Of a DNA stretch of 64,000 bases, positions 38,801-44,602 are shown piece by piece. The notes beneath the pieces were generated by a model, which worked only from the letters and a program-made list of their open reading frames with translations, made no database searches and had not been told where the DNA came from. The DNA comes from Zygaena filipendulae (lineage: Eukaryota; Arthropoda; Insecta; Lepidoptera; Zygaenidae), in the NCBI GenBank assembly GCA_907165275.2, contig OU015672.1, positions 1,222,501 through 1,286,500 on the forward strand. The letters run 5' to 3'. Made by a program: the position numbers and the translations under genes. Position 1 is the stretch's first letter, and each line of letters opens with the position of its first letter.

Positions 38801-41800
38801 ACGTTATTTTATTATAGTCCATAAAATTATTATCAATGCGAATATAATAATAATCCACTTCGCAACCTACAGTTCTACTTGATTCCACAATAAGCTATAA
38901 ATAAGCTCGTGTCGTGGGCTCTGTCTGTGTAACTGTCAGCTGTCAATGAATATAACTGTCACGTTGCAAATTCGTCATGTGTCAAATTTTCTTCGCAATT
39001 TTCCATGAAAGGAGGCATGAAATGGTGGGAGGCGGAGAGTGTAGACTCTTATTTACCCGAGGTAATTTCGGAGTTTTCGCAGGGATTCCGGGATAAAAAG
39101 TACCATATGACCTTCTCTGTACTCCCGACAACGTGTATGCAAAATTTCATGATGATCCGTTCAGCCGTTGAGGCGTGAAAGCGTAACAAACAACTTCACT
39201 TTCGCATTTATAACATTACTAGCTATCCCGCGCGATCTCACCTGTGATAATTTTAGGGTTCTTGCGGGAATTCCGGGATAAAAATGTGTATGTGCTTCTC
39301 TGTACTCCTGAAAACGTGTATGCCAAATTTCATCCAAATCCGTTCAGCCGTTTTCGCGTGATTGAGTAACAAACATCCTAACATCCACATTTCCACATTT
39401 ATAATATTAGTAGGACTAGCTGTCCCGCGCGGTCTCACCCGCGATAATTTTAGAGTTCCCGCGGTAATTTCGGATTACAATATAGCCTATGTTACTCAGG
39501 AATAAGGTAGCTTTCTAATGGTGAAATAATTTTTGAAATCGGTCCAGTAGTTTTTGAGTTAAATTGTAATAAACAAACAAACAAAAAATCAAATCTTTCC
39601 TCTTTATAATATTAGCATAGAAGTATAGATTAAGGATTATTTGGACATAGATAAGCAATAGTGTGTTAACCAACACTGGAATTTTTTTCAGTAAATGTTA
39701 AACAAATTATAATGCGCTAAAATTATAGCGCCATTTTGTGTCAAATTTTTTTTACGTTGAAACATTTTGTTGGTATTATAATGTAATAAGGTAAACAAAT
39801 AATTAAAAAACTTTCTATAACTCTCAATAAAGGGTTCTGTATCAATATGTAGCAAATAATGATAGGAATAGGAAACTATAATAAGCAATTGCACCAACAT
39901 AGTTATAGATAATACAGCATACCAGATATCCGTAGGGAACACGGAGCAGTGCCTGGGACTTGCGACCCAGGTGTAGGTTTAATGGGGCCCCTTTACAATG
40001 CATGAACGCTCACCTCCACTGCCCGTGCTCCCGACTTAAGCAAACCTCTGGAAACAATTAGATGACACAGCACACGTAATCACTATTAGATTGATACGAC
40101 ACTATAACTGCACTGAACCGAACACAAAGTAACAATGAATCGTGGCTTACGCATACCGGCATTTATATCGAGTTCTAACAAAGACGAGTCGGGCAATGGA
40201 GTGGAGCGGGGGAACGGACGACTACTATACGTCGGCGGGAAACGTTATTGATAACGAAACTACCCTCTCGCCGACAAATATTTAATTTTGTGGGTCAACA
40301 CTCTATTGCTTATCTGCGTCTATTTGACTGTGTGTGTGCGTGCGTGCGTGTGTGCGTGCGTGCAGGCGAGCTCGTGGTCGAACAGCCGGCACGAGGTGCG
40401 CGGCGCGGTGGTGGACGCGGCGAGCGGCGCGCGGCTGCGGCTGCACGGCCGCTGGTCGGAGGCGCTGTACGCGGGGGAGCCGCCCGCCGCGCGCTGCCTC
40501 TGGAGGCCCGGTGAGGGGGTGCACCTGGGAACTGATTTTTTTTTTTTATGTCACGGGCAGGTGGTACACCTGATGGTAATGGGCACGTGGACTACTTTTG
40601 AAAATCAAAATTCTAATTAGTCCGTCAGTTAGAAAATAAAAAAACAATAGACACGTATTTTTTGCTTTTTCAAATAAATTAAAATATACACAGATAAAGC
40701 GCATTAAAGTTTAGGGTGAGGGCGTCGTACAACACACATATAAACTGTCAGAATAGTGACGTCACGCGAAATTTCAACTCAATATATCGCCGTTATTTTT
40801 TGATTACGTTTAAAAAGAAAAAATACGTGTCCAATTTTTTTTTTCATAATCTACAAGACGGACTAAAAAATAAAAACTTAGTCAACATGCCCATTTTTAC
40901 CGCCGCCCATGGACATCTGCAACACCTGAAGGCATGCAGGTGCGTTGCCGACCTGGAATGGGGATGGGAACTGGCTTTCAAGTGGGGCTGCTGGAACACA
41001 CCGTTAGGTGCTCGGCGACAGATTTGCAACTTGAAGGTGGTAGCTAGCCAGCCGGGCATTAGAGAGCGCCCTACCACCATGCAACAAGTAACTATTAGAA
41101 AGGACATCAACTGAGTTTCGTATGGAAACAGGTGAAAACCAGTGTCGCCGGGTGATTGTCGCACACAAAACTGTTCATCACGCACTAAAACATCGCTTTA
41201 TAACGTTTTTACTTAGTCACTGTTTTCAAAATTCACAGTTTTGGGAATATTGTTATAAATAGACTTGGGATGGCAGCAAAAGAAGTTTTGGCCAAGTTAG
41301 AGCATGCTGCTGGCTTCTGATGTAGGATAAACCTGTGTTTCAGAAGCCAGCGTTACCAACTCGTAGTGCTTCATTATTATAAATAACAGAAGTCTTAAAA
41401 AAATTTAAATACACTATGTACTACACTATACTATACTTGGACATAGATAAGCAACAGTGTGTCAACCCTCACTGCAAAATTTCATGATGATAGATTATGT
41501 AGTTCATATTAACCAGTAATACTATGTCTTATTGGTAGTTCGTATTTGAATAAATTTAATGAGACAATATTATGCCCGGGCAGGTCCGATGCCCGCCGAC
41601 CACGAGCTGTACTACGGGTTCACGCAGTTCGCGATGGAGCTCAACGAGCTGGAGCCCGGCATGCGCGAGCGGCTGCCGCACACCGACACGCGCCTCAGGT
41701 GCCTACTGCTACTGCCGCTACTACTTGTAGTACCACTACTACTACTACTAGTTCTACTAGAAGTACTACTAGCAGAATATTTAGATTTTGATGTGTGCTG

Positions 41801-41964
41801 CTCGTCAGGCCCGACCAGCGCGCTCTGGAGGAGGGCGACGTGGAGGCGGCGGAGCGCCACAAGCACGCGCTGGAGCAGGCGCAGCGCGAGCGGCGCCGGG
41901 ACAACGCCGAGCACACGCCCGCCTGGTTCCGGTGAGCGCGCGCGCACGCACACACACACACACA

Positions 41965-42054
<90 letters not shown>

Positions 42055-42657
42055 CGTGCACTCACTAATACATACATACACTCGCGCACGCACAACATAC
42101 AGACACATACATACATACATACACGCACGCACACACATACATACACGCGTGCACACACTAATACATACATATACGCGCGCCCGCGCACACATACACACAC
42201 ATACTCGCGCGTAAACACACATACCTACACATACGTCATACATACACGCGTACACACGCACGTGCCGTACCATGGCCACCGTGGGGATATAACAAATAGC
42301 TATTATTAATTTTTCTGATTACATTCCAATCGTTCTGGCCGTTTCCATGTAGAGGAGTAAGGAAAATGATCCTACCAAATCACACATATAAATACACACA
42401 CTCACTCATTCACACACACAGATAGGGGATTCGAAATTTGCAACTAGTAGTATTAATTTTTAACTAGATCTCAAAATTTGAACAAGAGTGATGGATTGAT
42501 GCGACCGCTTGTCAACAACAAGCATCAATTGACGTGAACACGTGTCGGTTGCAGCAAGTCGCTGGTGGACGGCGAGGAGATGTGGGTGTTCACCGGCGAG
42601 TACTGGAAGGCGCGCGAGGAGGGCTTCAAGGGCGACGCCGCGCCCCGGCTGTGGTGA
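5676..42657 (+). CDS. OSBPL3/6/7: Oxysterol-binding-protein-related protein, ORP3/6/7 class (whole gene, 23 coding exons)
   Basis: Joining 23 exons with GT/AG borders gives one uninterrupted frame of 6648 nt (2215 codons plus stop). Domains in order: Arg/Ala-rich N-terminus; PH domain about residues 101-194; giant exon-6 insert about 227-1457; coiled-coil-like linker 1489-1529; FFAT motif EFFDAEE near 1752-1758; lipid-transfer domain about 1850-2215, with EQVSHHPP near 1960. Family knowledge: ORPs move sterols and phosphoinositides at membrane contacts; PH binds phosphoinositides and FFAT binds VAP in the ER. The best match by eye is vertebrate ORP3/6/7 (for example [12 protein letters not shown] and NIGKDLS). 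Without exon 6 the product would be 984 residues, near the family length. Oddities: exon 6, donor-region repeat arrays in introns 4 and 18, and LLAETYE where LLGETYE is usual. The start is chosen at 5676; the frame stays open upstream to the acceptor at 5625, so an earlier exon could extend it. Confidence 0.93.
5940..6400. repeat. Inverted-repeat element in ORP intron 1
   Basis: CCCACACATTAACAGTCCGC near 6017 pairs with GCGGACTGTTAATGTGTGGG near 6206, and TTTCAGAACGCAGCCT occurs at both flanks (near 5956 and 6369). The flank motif recurs at 43794. A separate small foldback occupies about 6490-6640. Confidence 0.6.
6858..7017 (+). CDS. OSBPL3/6/7: ORP exon 2 (basic/Ala-rich N-terminal linker)
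   Basis: Follows a TG-rich acceptor ending TGTGCAG. It continues the exon-1 frame (split codon CGC) as [10 protein letters not shown], then an [18 protein letters not shown] segment and a proline run. Extremely GC-rich, probably disordered. Donor CAG/GTCGGC. It precedes the PH domain, as in ORP3/6/7. Confidence 0.8.
7018..7320 (+). mobile_element. Degenerate non-LTR retrotransposon fragment (RT C-terminal zinc-knuckle region)
   Basis: Starting directly after the exon-2 donor, two overlapping frames read [11 protein letters not shown] and then [20 protein letters not shown]. Together they give the Cys-x2-Cys ... His-x-x-x-Cys pattern found at the C-terminus of insect LINE reverse transcriptases, broken by a one-base shift near 7095. 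The 3' stretch 7197-7262 recurs inverted at about 23515-23630. Confidence 0.6.
7581..7710 (+). CDS. OSBPL3/6/7: ORP exon 3 (PH domain, first half)
   Basis: Reads [20 protein letters not shown] and continues to [18 protein letters not shown]. The tract [12 protein letters not shown] is the conserved first strand pair of the ORP3/6/7 PH domain. Ends in phase 0 at donor AAG/GTACTT. Confidence 0.95.
7733..7905 (+). repeat. Lepidopteran CCGCGG-type SINE-like repeat ending in a (CATC)n microsatellite
   Basis: Starts ACTAGCCGTGCCCCGCGG 23 bp past the exon-3 donor, continues with the CCCGCGGGAATTCCGGGAT motif shared by more than 20 copies in the window, and ends in a short CATC run near 7886-7913. 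Confidence 0.7.
8160..8205 (+). repeat. (CACT)n microsatellite
   Basis: About eleven perfect CACT units in a row within intron 3. Confidence 0.95.
8456..8890 (+). repeat. Fragments of the CCGCGG-type repeat, both orientations
   Basis: A forward copy starts near 8456 (GACTAGCTGTTCCCCGCGG), a second truncated piece lies near 8585, and a reverse copy ends near 8885 (GGGAACAGCTA). Confidence 0.7.
9136..9704. repeat. Near-perfect 570-bp palindrome (about 270-bp arms)
   Basis: The left arm 9136-9408 and the reverse complement of 9432-9704 match base for base over at least the 130 bp compared closely, with a few differences beside the roughly 25-bp loop. It lies in intron 3, so the primary transcript can fold into a long hairpin. 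No coding content was found. Confidence 0.95.
10073..10402 (+). mobile_element. CRE-bearing MITE, subfamily A
   Basis: Full-length copy from AATGGGCATGTTGACTA to the inverted end TAGTCAACGTCCCC. The interior carries two TGACGTCA octamers about 45 bp apart and the conserved TTAGTCCGTCTTGTA segment near the left end. Confidence 0.85.
10635..10703 (+). CDS. Candidate 69-nt cassette or alternative exon in ORP intron 3
   Basis: A locally GC-rich stretch bounded by AAGATCAG and AAG/GTATGT. It encodes 23 open codons ending [11 protein letters not shown] in exactly the phase (0) that joins exon 3 to exon 4. The conserved PH sequence WHK-RYF is continuous without it, so it is not constitutive. It could be an inclusion exon, part of an alternative 5' exon (no in-frame ATG seen), or chance. 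Confidence 0.25.
10848..11068 (+). CDS. OSBPL3/6/7: ORP exon 4 (PH domain, second half)
   Basis: Reads [16 protein letters not shown], then [25 protein letters not shown] and [10 protein letters not shown], closely matching the ORP3 PH domain end. The donor CAG/GTGAGG is followed in frame by TGA at 11070-11072. The last 58 nt and the donor are repeated 16 further times downstream. Confidence 0.95.
11011..12608 (+). repeat. 96-bp tandem array, 17 copies, of exon-4 end plus its 5' splice site
   Basis: The period is exactly 96 bp, measured from the T of TGCGCGCCAAGACG at 11011, 11107, 11203 and on to 12547. Each unit holds the last 58 nt of exon 4, the donor CAG/GTGAGG and a C-rich intronic tract; copy 1 is the real exon end. 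Units are nearly identical: one G-to-T near 12231, and the last donor is GTGAGT. Because 96 is divisible by 3 and stops are absent in some frames, long repetitive open frames appear on both strands; these are by-products. Confidence 0.98.
12689..12990 (+). repeat. Two CCGCGG-type SINE-like repeats in tandem
   Basis: The first runs from CTAGCTGTGCCCCGTGG to TTTATAATATTAGTAGA at 12901. A second, truncated copy starts at once (CTAGCTGTGCCCCGCGG, 12904). Both lie in intron 4, just after the array. Confidence 0.8.
13319..13416 (+). CDS. OSBPL3/6/7: ORP exon 5 (post-PH linker)
   Basis: Joins exon 4 through split codon AGA and reads [18 protein letters not shown] to ATDTSS. LYRQH corresponds to MYRQN just after the PH domain of ORP3. 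Ends in phase 1 at C/GTGAGT. Confidence 0.9.
13751..14079 (+). mobile_element. CRE-bearing MITE, subfamily A, 72 bp upstream of exon 6
   Basis: Full-length, with ends AATGGGCATGTTGACTA and TAGTCAACATCCCTATT. Contains two TGACGTCA octamers. Same orientation as the copy just downstream of exon 6. Confidence 0.9.
14152..17844 (+). CDS. OSBPL3/6/7: ORP exon 6: giant AT-rich symmetric exon (1231 codons)
   Basis: The open frame begins exactly at acceptor CTTAAG (TAA occupies 14148-14150) and has no ATG near its start, so it behaves as an internal exon. It enters in phase 1, giving [16 protein letters not shown], and leaves in phase 1 at 17844 (CCG/GTTTGA, a weak donor), joining exon 7 as GGG. The product is Lys/Ser/Asn-rich and mostly disordered, with helical patches ([42 protein letters not shown]). 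I recognise no domain. Short motifs of the form VQVD, VQTD, IQTG and SQTE recur. Base composition is AT-rich, unlike every other exon. Skipping it keeps frame. It could be a lineage-specific insert, a cassette, or a captured gene. Confidence 0.75.
17885..18216 (+). mobile_element. CRE-bearing MITE, subfamily A, 40 bp downstream of exon 6
   Basis: Full-length, left end AATGGCCATGTGGACTA and right end TAGTCCACATCCCCATT. Two TGACGTCA octamers. Direct-repeat partner of the copy at 13751-14079. Confidence 0.9.
18721..18963 (+). mobile_element. TIR element of the GGACGCAGATAAG family
   Basis: Ends are near-inverted: GGACGCAGATAAGAAATAAC against GTTATT/GCTTATCTA-type ends, with ATGTTAACCCACA opposite GTGGGTTAACACA. 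Related copies lie at 30337-30567, 39648-40322 (interrupted) and 45696-45915, all inverted. Confidence 0.7.
19317..19671. mobile_element. TIR element with ends ATACAACGTGTTAATGAATT
   Basis: About 30-bp terminal inverted repeats, TACAACGTGTTAATGAATTA at the left and its complement at the right. A second copy in opposite orientation lies at 44603-44948. Confidence 0.85.
20367..20459 (+). CDS. OSBPL3/6/7: ORP exon 7
   Basis: Acceptor CTCCCTTATAG. Reads [15 protein letters not shown], then [11 protein letters not shown]. The tryptophan-containing stretch aligns with the RVPLWLQ region of ORP3 before its coiled coil. Donor G/GTATGT, phase 1. The exact left edge is chosen by phase; AAG at 20374 is an alternative. 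Confidence 0.7.
20664..20965 (+). mobile_element. tRNA-derived SINE
   Basis: The head holds an A-box-like TTGGCGCAATGGT and a perfect B-box GGTTCGATTCC spaced as in a tRNA, then a (TA)n run at about 20789-20824 and the tail TGTGGGATCAAGTAGATCTG with ATT repeats. The head recurs inverted at 30583-30676; the tail recurs at 44210-44260. Confidence 0.75.
21492..21613 (+). CDS. OSBPL3/6/7: ORP exon 8 (coiled-coil linker)
   Basis: Reads [18 protein letters not shown], then [17 protein letters not shown]. This matches the SKDLAHCHAYLVEMSQLLQS helix of ORP3 in position and heptad pattern. Donor GAT/GTGAGT. Confidence 0.9.
22607..22937 (+). mobile_element. CRE-bearing MITE, subfamily A, ending 17 bp before exon 9
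   Basis: Full-length copy with both TGACGTCA octamers. Its right end TAGTCAACATCCCTATT lies inside the branch-point zone of the exon-9 acceptor. Confidence 0.9.
22955..23089 (+). CDS. OSBPL3/6/7: ORP exon 9
   Basis: Acceptor TTCCGCAG. Reads [20 protein letters not shown], then [15 protein letters not shown]. This Lys/Arg-rich patch corresponds to the basic KKEKRSHRRWRSR region of ORP3. In phase 0 at both ends. Confidence 0.9.
23098..23456. mobile_element. Foldback element directly after the exon-9 donor
   Basis: Arms of about 115 bp (from TAGCCCGGCAGCCCACGCC at the left to GGCTGGCGGGCTA at the right) are imperfect inverted repeats around an unrelated centre. The element begins about 9 bp after the exon-9 donor. 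Confidence 0.85.
23515..23640 (-). mobile_element. Retrotransposon 3' fragment, inverted
   Basis: The reverse complement of this stretch (CCCTCCACTGCACACTA and following) matches 7197-7262 closely. It is a second copy of the LINE 3' end seen in intron 2. Confidence 0.6.
23866..23947 (+). CDS. OSBPL3/6/7: ORP exon 10 (Pro/Ser/Gly linker)
   Basis: Acceptor CCTCCCGCAG. Reads [20 protein letters not shown] to ASLPL, a low-complexity linker. Donor G/GTGAGC, phase 1. Confidence 0.8.
24285..24520 (+). repeat. 79-bp tandem repeat, 3 copies
   Basis: GTCGAGAATTTGAATTTTAT recurs at a 79-bp spacing (24299, 24378, 24457) with nearly identical AT-rich units in intron 10. Confidence 0.95.
24623..25079. 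mobile_element. TIR element with ends ATATAAGATGTGGTAAAATT
   Basis: Terminal inverted repeats of about 60 bp include GCTGCAAATATTTACAGG and its complement. A second copy lies at 57360-57869 in the aminopeptidase gene. Confidence 0.85.
26003..26323 (+). mobile_element. CRE-MITE, subfamily B (degenerate right end)
   Basis: Left end AATAGGCTAGTTTCCTAAA differs from subfamily A, but the TTAGTCCGTCTTGTAGATTA segment and the GTGACGTCAC palindrome are shared. Confidence 0.75.
26330..28600. other. Intron 10, remainder: no feature recognised
   Basis: AT-rich sequence without a convincing open frame, array or matching repeat. A lone TGACGTCA occurs near 27846. Confidence 0.5.
28643..28812 (+). CDS. 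OSBPL3/6/7: ORP exon 11
   Basis: Preceded by a (TG)n acceptor tract ending GTGTGTCAG. Reads [20 protein letters not shown], then [20 protein letters not shown] and SLKTIVATL; the second half matches the HIAHKVYFTLRSAFNIM helix of ORP3. Donor CTG/GTGCGT. Confidence 0.9.
28873..29045 (+). repeat. CCGCGG-type SINE-like repeat
   Basis: Starts CTAGCTGTGCCCCGCGG about 60 bp after exon 11 and ends with the AACAAACTCACTTTCGCATT tail. Confidence 0.75.
29142..29605 (+). repeat. Head-to-tail dimer of a 228-bp CCGCGG-type repeat
   Basis: Two nearly identical units (starts near 29142 and 29371: CTAGCTGTCCCCCGC) each end CACGTGATTTATATATATTA. The same variant is seen inverted at 1-240. The second unit stops about 40 bp before exon 12. 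Confidence 0.9.
29647..29788 (+). CDS. OSBPL3/6/7: ORP exon 12
   Basis: Reads [20 protein letters not shown], then [20 protein letters not shown]. Aligns with AEREKLKQLMEQD and LKNALSSALAQN of ORP3. Donor G/GTAGGG, phase 1. Confidence 0.93.
30337..30567 (-). mobile_element. GGACGCAGATAAG-family TIR element, inverted
   Basis: GATAAGCAATAGTGTGTTAA at the left and TTATTGCTTATCTGCGTCC at the right; same family as 18721-18963. An inverted tRNA-SINE head (30583-30676) follows. Confidence 0.75.
31002..31081 (+). CDS. OSBPL3/6/7: ORP exon 13
   Basis: Joined through split codon GAG. Reads [20 protein letters not shown], then MGRNSDA, matching LKERLRRIHAESLLLDS of ORP3. Donor GCG/GTGAGT. Confidence 0.92.
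31123..32050. mobile_element. Nested MITE remnants in intron 13
   Basis: A truncated CRE-MITE (31123-31215), a second degenerate copy (31340-31580, with GTGACGTCAC) split by a TIR element with ends TAATACAGTTGC/GCAACTGTATTA (31584-about 32014), then the MITE right end (ACGGACTATATAGAATT). The inner element recurs at 63136-63525. Confidence 0.7.
32092..32214 (+). CDS. OSBPL3/6/7: ORP exon 14 (FFAT motif)
   Basis: Reads [19 protein letters not shown], then [26 protein letters not shown] fits the canonical two-phenylalanines-in-an-acidic-tract FFAT motif, which binds VAP proteins on the ER; ORP3 has EFFDAQE at the same place. Acceptor GGGCAG, donor GAG/GTAAGC. Confidence 0.96.
33115..33199 (+). 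CDS. OSBPL3/6/7: ORP exon 15 (acidic Ser-rich linker)
   Basis: Reads [20 protein letters not shown] to SASSDNSD. Equivalent to the acidic SSENEISDDDSYVSDISDN stretch of ORP3. Donor G/GTGAGA, phase 1. Confidence 0.9.
33437..33677. mobile_element. Foldback MITE
   Basis: Arms of about 110 bp start CCGCCGCACTCAGAGTCGAC and end with the complement. A second copy with a nested insertion occupies 58558-59279. Confidence 0.9.
33759..34024 (+). CDS. OSBPL3/6/7: ORP exon 16 (start of lipid-transfer domain)
   Basis: A Gly/Ala/Pro-rich lead is followed by [30 protein letters not shown] and [11 protein letters not shown], closely matching the ORD entry of ORP3 (LWNILRNNIGKDLSKVAMP). Donor CAG/GTAACG, phase 0. 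Confidence 0.97.
34081..34409 (+). mobile_element. CRE-bearing MITE, subfamily A, 56 bp after exon 16
   Basis: Full-length with both TGACGTCA octamers; right end CAATAGTAGTCAAAATCCC. Confidence 0.9.
34434..35415 (+). repeat. CCGCGG-type repeat split by an 800-bp TIR element
   Basis: The repeat runs to about 34545 (GCGCATGC) and resumes at about 35343 (TCATCCAAATCCGTTCACCC). The insert, about 34546-35342, begins AAAGGAGAAACCC and ends GGGTTTCTCCTTT, a 13-bp perfect terminal inverted repeat. It is AT-rich with no long open frame. Confidence 0.8.
35425..35920 (+). repeat. Cluster of three CCGCGG-type repeat copies
   Basis: Starts near 35429, 35636 and 35755, head to tail; the last ends TTTTATATATTACAAG shortly before exon 17. 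Confidence 0.75.
35965..36177 (+). CDS. OSBPL3/6/7: ORP exon 17 (lipid-transfer domain)
   Basis: Reads [20 protein letters not shown], then [35 protein letters not shown] and FRFVAEQ. KPFNP contributes to lipid and PI4P binding in the family. The usual LLGETYE is LLAETYE here (codon GCC). Phase 0, donor CAG/GTGCGC. Confidence 0.97.
36292..36852 (+). mobile_element. CRE-MITE, subfamily B, with nested insert
   Basis: Ends AATAGGCTAGTTTCCTAAA and AAAACTAGCCTATT. About 265 bp (36425-36690), including a TIR-family fragment (36466-36500) and a C-rich stretch, interrupts the middle. Confidence 0.75.
37019..37756. mobile_element. Nested inverted-repeat element in intron 17
   Basis: Outer arms ACACGGTGAGTTTTT and its complement at 37740-37756; inner arms 37251-37325 and 37650-37725 pair over about 75 bp. 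About 190 bp unlike the rest (37060-37245) sits in the left arm. Confidence 0.8.
37919..38083 (+). CDS. OSBPL3/6/7: ORP exon 18 (OSBP signature)
   Basis: With the end of exon 17 it forms [16 protein letters not shown], the defining OSBP-family motif whose histidines bind the PI4P headgroup. It continues [12 protein letters not shown] to YSWNK. Donor AAG/GTGCGC, phase 0. Confidence 0.98.
38065..38612 (+). repeat. Degenerate tandem array seeded by the exon-18 end and its donor
   Basis: Units of about 65-125 bp each begin with a version of ACAGCTGGAACAAGGTGCG: the real exon end at 38069, then near 38145, 38216, 38279, 38363, 38464 and 38592. The middle units also share GGAGGCAAAGGAAACTAAGT and TACAGACAAGTCTCATGA. 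Only the first donor belongs to the conserved frame. Confidence 0.85.
38676..38789 (+). CDS. OSBPL3/6/7: ORP exon 19 (lipid-transfer domain)
   Basis: Reads [20 protein letters not shown] to LTCKLNFIK, matching [20 protein letters not shown] of ORP3. Phase 0. Confidence 0.97.
39040..39620 (+). repeat. Cluster of three CCGCGG-type repeats
   Basis: Successive copies start near 39055, 39221 and 39415; the first two end in ACATTTATAA-type tails. Confidence 0.75.
39648..40322 (-). mobile_element. GGACGCAGATAAG-family TIR element with a 430-bp insert
   Basis: The family ends lie at 39648 and 40322. The insert, about 39850-40280, is of unknown type and contains GACTTGCGACCCAGGTGTAG. The element ends about 43 bp before exon 20. 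Confidence 0.65.
40366..40510 (+). CDS. OSBPL3/6/7: ORP exon 20 (lipid-transfer domain)
   Basis: Preceded by a long (TG/CG)n acceptor tract. Reads [20 protein letters not shown], then [16 protein letters not shown] and LWRP, matching HEIEGTVFD and GKWHESIY of ORP3. Donor G/GTGAGG, phase 1. Confidence 0.96.
40545..41060 (+). repeat. Lepidopteran GTGGTACACCTGATGG repeat split by a CRE-MITE
   Basis: The host repeat reads GTGGTACACCTGATGGTAA, is interrupted by an inverted MITE at 40578-40895 (one TGACGTCA kept), and resumes ACCGCCGCCCATGGACATCT. An uninterrupted counterpart lies at 54499-54595. Confidence 0.85.
41584..41698 (+). CDS. OSBPL3/6/7: ORP exon 21 (lipid-transfer domain)
   Basis: Reads [20 protein letters not shown], then [19 protein letters not shown], matching YYSFTQFALELNEM and LPPTDTRFRPDQR of ORP3. 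Ends with two bases of a split Arg codon. Confidence 0.97.
41809..41931 (+). CDS. OSBPL3/6/7: ORP exon 22 (lipid-transfer domain)
   Basis: Reads [19 protein letters not shown], then [20 protein letters not shown]. Matches RPDQRFLEEGNLEEAE and QRERRR of ORP3. Donor CCG/GTGAGC. Confidence 0.97.
41940..42260 (+). repeat. (CA)n microsatellite starting at the exon-22 donor
   Basis: CG/CA alternation begins within 10 bp of the donor, becomes near-perfect (CA)n to about 42050, then degenerates into CATACA and CACGCA runs. Confidence 0.97.
42555..42657 (+). CDS. OSBPL3/6/7: ORP exon 23 (C-terminus and stop)
   Basis: Reads [20 protein letters not shown], then [14 protein letters not shown] and TGA. 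The terminal LW and the W-x-Y-W spacing match the C-terminus of ORP3 (WVSNGTYLELRKDLGFSKLDHPVLW). A candidate AATAAA lies about 170 bp on, inside a MITE. Confidence 0.97.
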
Positions 42658-42794
42658 CCGCGCCTCGCGCTACACGTGCGTACTGCGCGCCCGCCGCTCT
42701 CAGGCTGCGTTCGCAAACAACAACAACAACACTAGGGCGCACAAGGACGCACGCCAGCCGTTCCGATATAGGGTTAGGGTTGTTTCCGGGGTTT

Positions 42795-43347
42795 TAAAAT
42801 CGAAATTCTATTTAGTCCGGCAGTTAGATAATAAAAAATGCGTAAGTGTCGTGGAACATTTCGTTAGAATGAAGTTTTTGCGCCTCGTGGCCGCCTCTGA
42901 CAATGAGAGCAGCCAAGGCAAACCAATAAGAAAGCAATAATAATAATCGTTCCAAAACCAATGAAGAATAAGCGCGCAACTAAGCTTCTATGGCGCCGTG
43001 ACGGAAAATGAATTTTTACTCCCATCCGTACCGTGCGATAAGGAACTCCATTCTAAAAATAGTATACACGTATCGTATATTTTGGGTTTTCAAATTATTG
43101 AAAAAATACTTATATAAAGTGCATCTAAAGTTGAGGAGTGGGGGCTCGTGACGTCACAACGTGCTACAATTTATAGCACGTTGTGACGTCACGAGCCCCC
43201 ACTCATCAAGTCGAAATCACGCAACATTTCGACTTGATGTACTCCGTTATTTTTTTATTACGTAAAAAATGAAAAAAACTCGTGTTCAATATTTTTTATT
43301 AATCTACAAGACGGACTAAAAACTAAAAATTAGGAAACTAGCCTATT
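42795..43347 (-). mobile_element. CRE-MITE, subfamily B, with nested insert
   Basis: Right end TTAGGAAACTAGCCTATT. A 60-bp near-perfect palindrome at 43141-43202 contains two TGACGTCA octamers. About 220 bp (42840-43060) of another repeat, related to 63010-63105, interrupts the left part. Confidence 0.75.
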
Positions 43348-43434
43348 CTCGTGTGCGCCCTCTAGTGAGCCGTTCGGAAACGTGCAGTGAGTACTGAGTG
43401 CTGCCACACCACCCGGCGCAATATGTAGTACGGA

Positions 43435-43743
43435 AATGGGGATGTGGACTACTTTTGAAAATCAATTAGAAAATAAAAAACAATAGACACGTATTTTTTG
43501 CTTTTTCTAATAAATAAAAATATACAGAGATAAAGCGCATTAAAGTTTAGGATGAAGGGGTCGTGACGTCACTAACCGCTAAAACCGCCATACAAACTGT
43601 CCGAATAGTGACGTCACGCGAAATTTCAACTCAATATATCCCGTTATTTTTTGATTGCTTAAAAAAATGAAAAATACGTGTCCAATATTTTTTAATAATC
43701 TACAAGACGGACTAAAAAATAAAAATTAGTCAACATGCCCATT
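43435..43743 (-). mobile_element. CRE-bearing MITE, subfamily A, inverted
   Basis: Ends AAATGGGGATGTGGACTA and TTAGTCAACATGCCCATT; both TGACGTCA octamers present. Confidence 0.9.
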
Positions 43744-43974
43744 GGGTGGGGACGGCACACGACCGAGACCACGAGATCGAACGGAGTGTGTTGTTTCAGA
43801 ACGCAGCCTTAGACGGGCGGTTGTTAGAGTTTTAAAAATAATTTAAGAATACCAAAATATAATCCCTGAAATACGTTCTCTGCTGATTTGTCCTACTATA
43901 GGTAAACTATATACATGCGAAATTTCAGATTCATAGGTTATCCTGGAATTATCGCGAGTGAAACCGCTACTTCT

Positions 43975-44190
43975 TACTAATATTATAAACGAGAAAATTT
44001 GTAAGAATGTATGGATGGATGTATGGATGGATGTTTGTTGCTCTTTCACGCAAAAACTACTGAATGGATTTAAATGAAACTTTACAATAATTTAGCTTAT
44101 ACATCAGATTAACACATAGGGTACTTTTTATCCCGGAATGCCCGCGGGAACTCTGAAATTAACGCGGGTGAAACCGCGGGGCACAACTAG
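43975..44190 (-). repeat. CCGCGG-type SINE-like repeat, inverted
   Basis: Reads CTAATATTATAAACGAGAA to GTGAAACCGCGGGGCACAAC; the inverted form of the copy at 7733. Confidence 0.8.
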
Positions 44191-44602
44191 TATATATTAA
44201 TGCAAGTGTGGGATCAAGTAGATCTGTCATCTGTGTGTTGTGGATTATTATTATTTAAAAAAAGATTCCAGTATGAATAACCAATTTTATAGAGTTGTTT
44301 CTTTCACTGCAGCGAATGCCGCGGGCCGAGGTGCTGTGCTAGCGCCGTAGATACTGCTTGCCGCTTCGATACAAACTTCTACTGCTCTATTAAATATATA
44401 TTATCACCATAGTCTCTATTGTCTATACACATAAGGTATACAATTCGCGAACGGCGCCGATAGCTCGCAGGAGGGGAGAGGCAGGGTAATCTAAATTAGC
44501 GTGATAATTTTCTGTTAGAATTTCGGTTTAATTAGTCGGAAAAGGGGTAGCAAATCGTGAGCAATTTGAACGTATCACTGATATTAAATGACAACTATGA
44601 AT

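Noticed and set aside
42769..42783. TTAGGGTTAGGG-like telomeric sequence
   Set aside because: Only about two units, and insect telomeres use TTAGG; a chance match.
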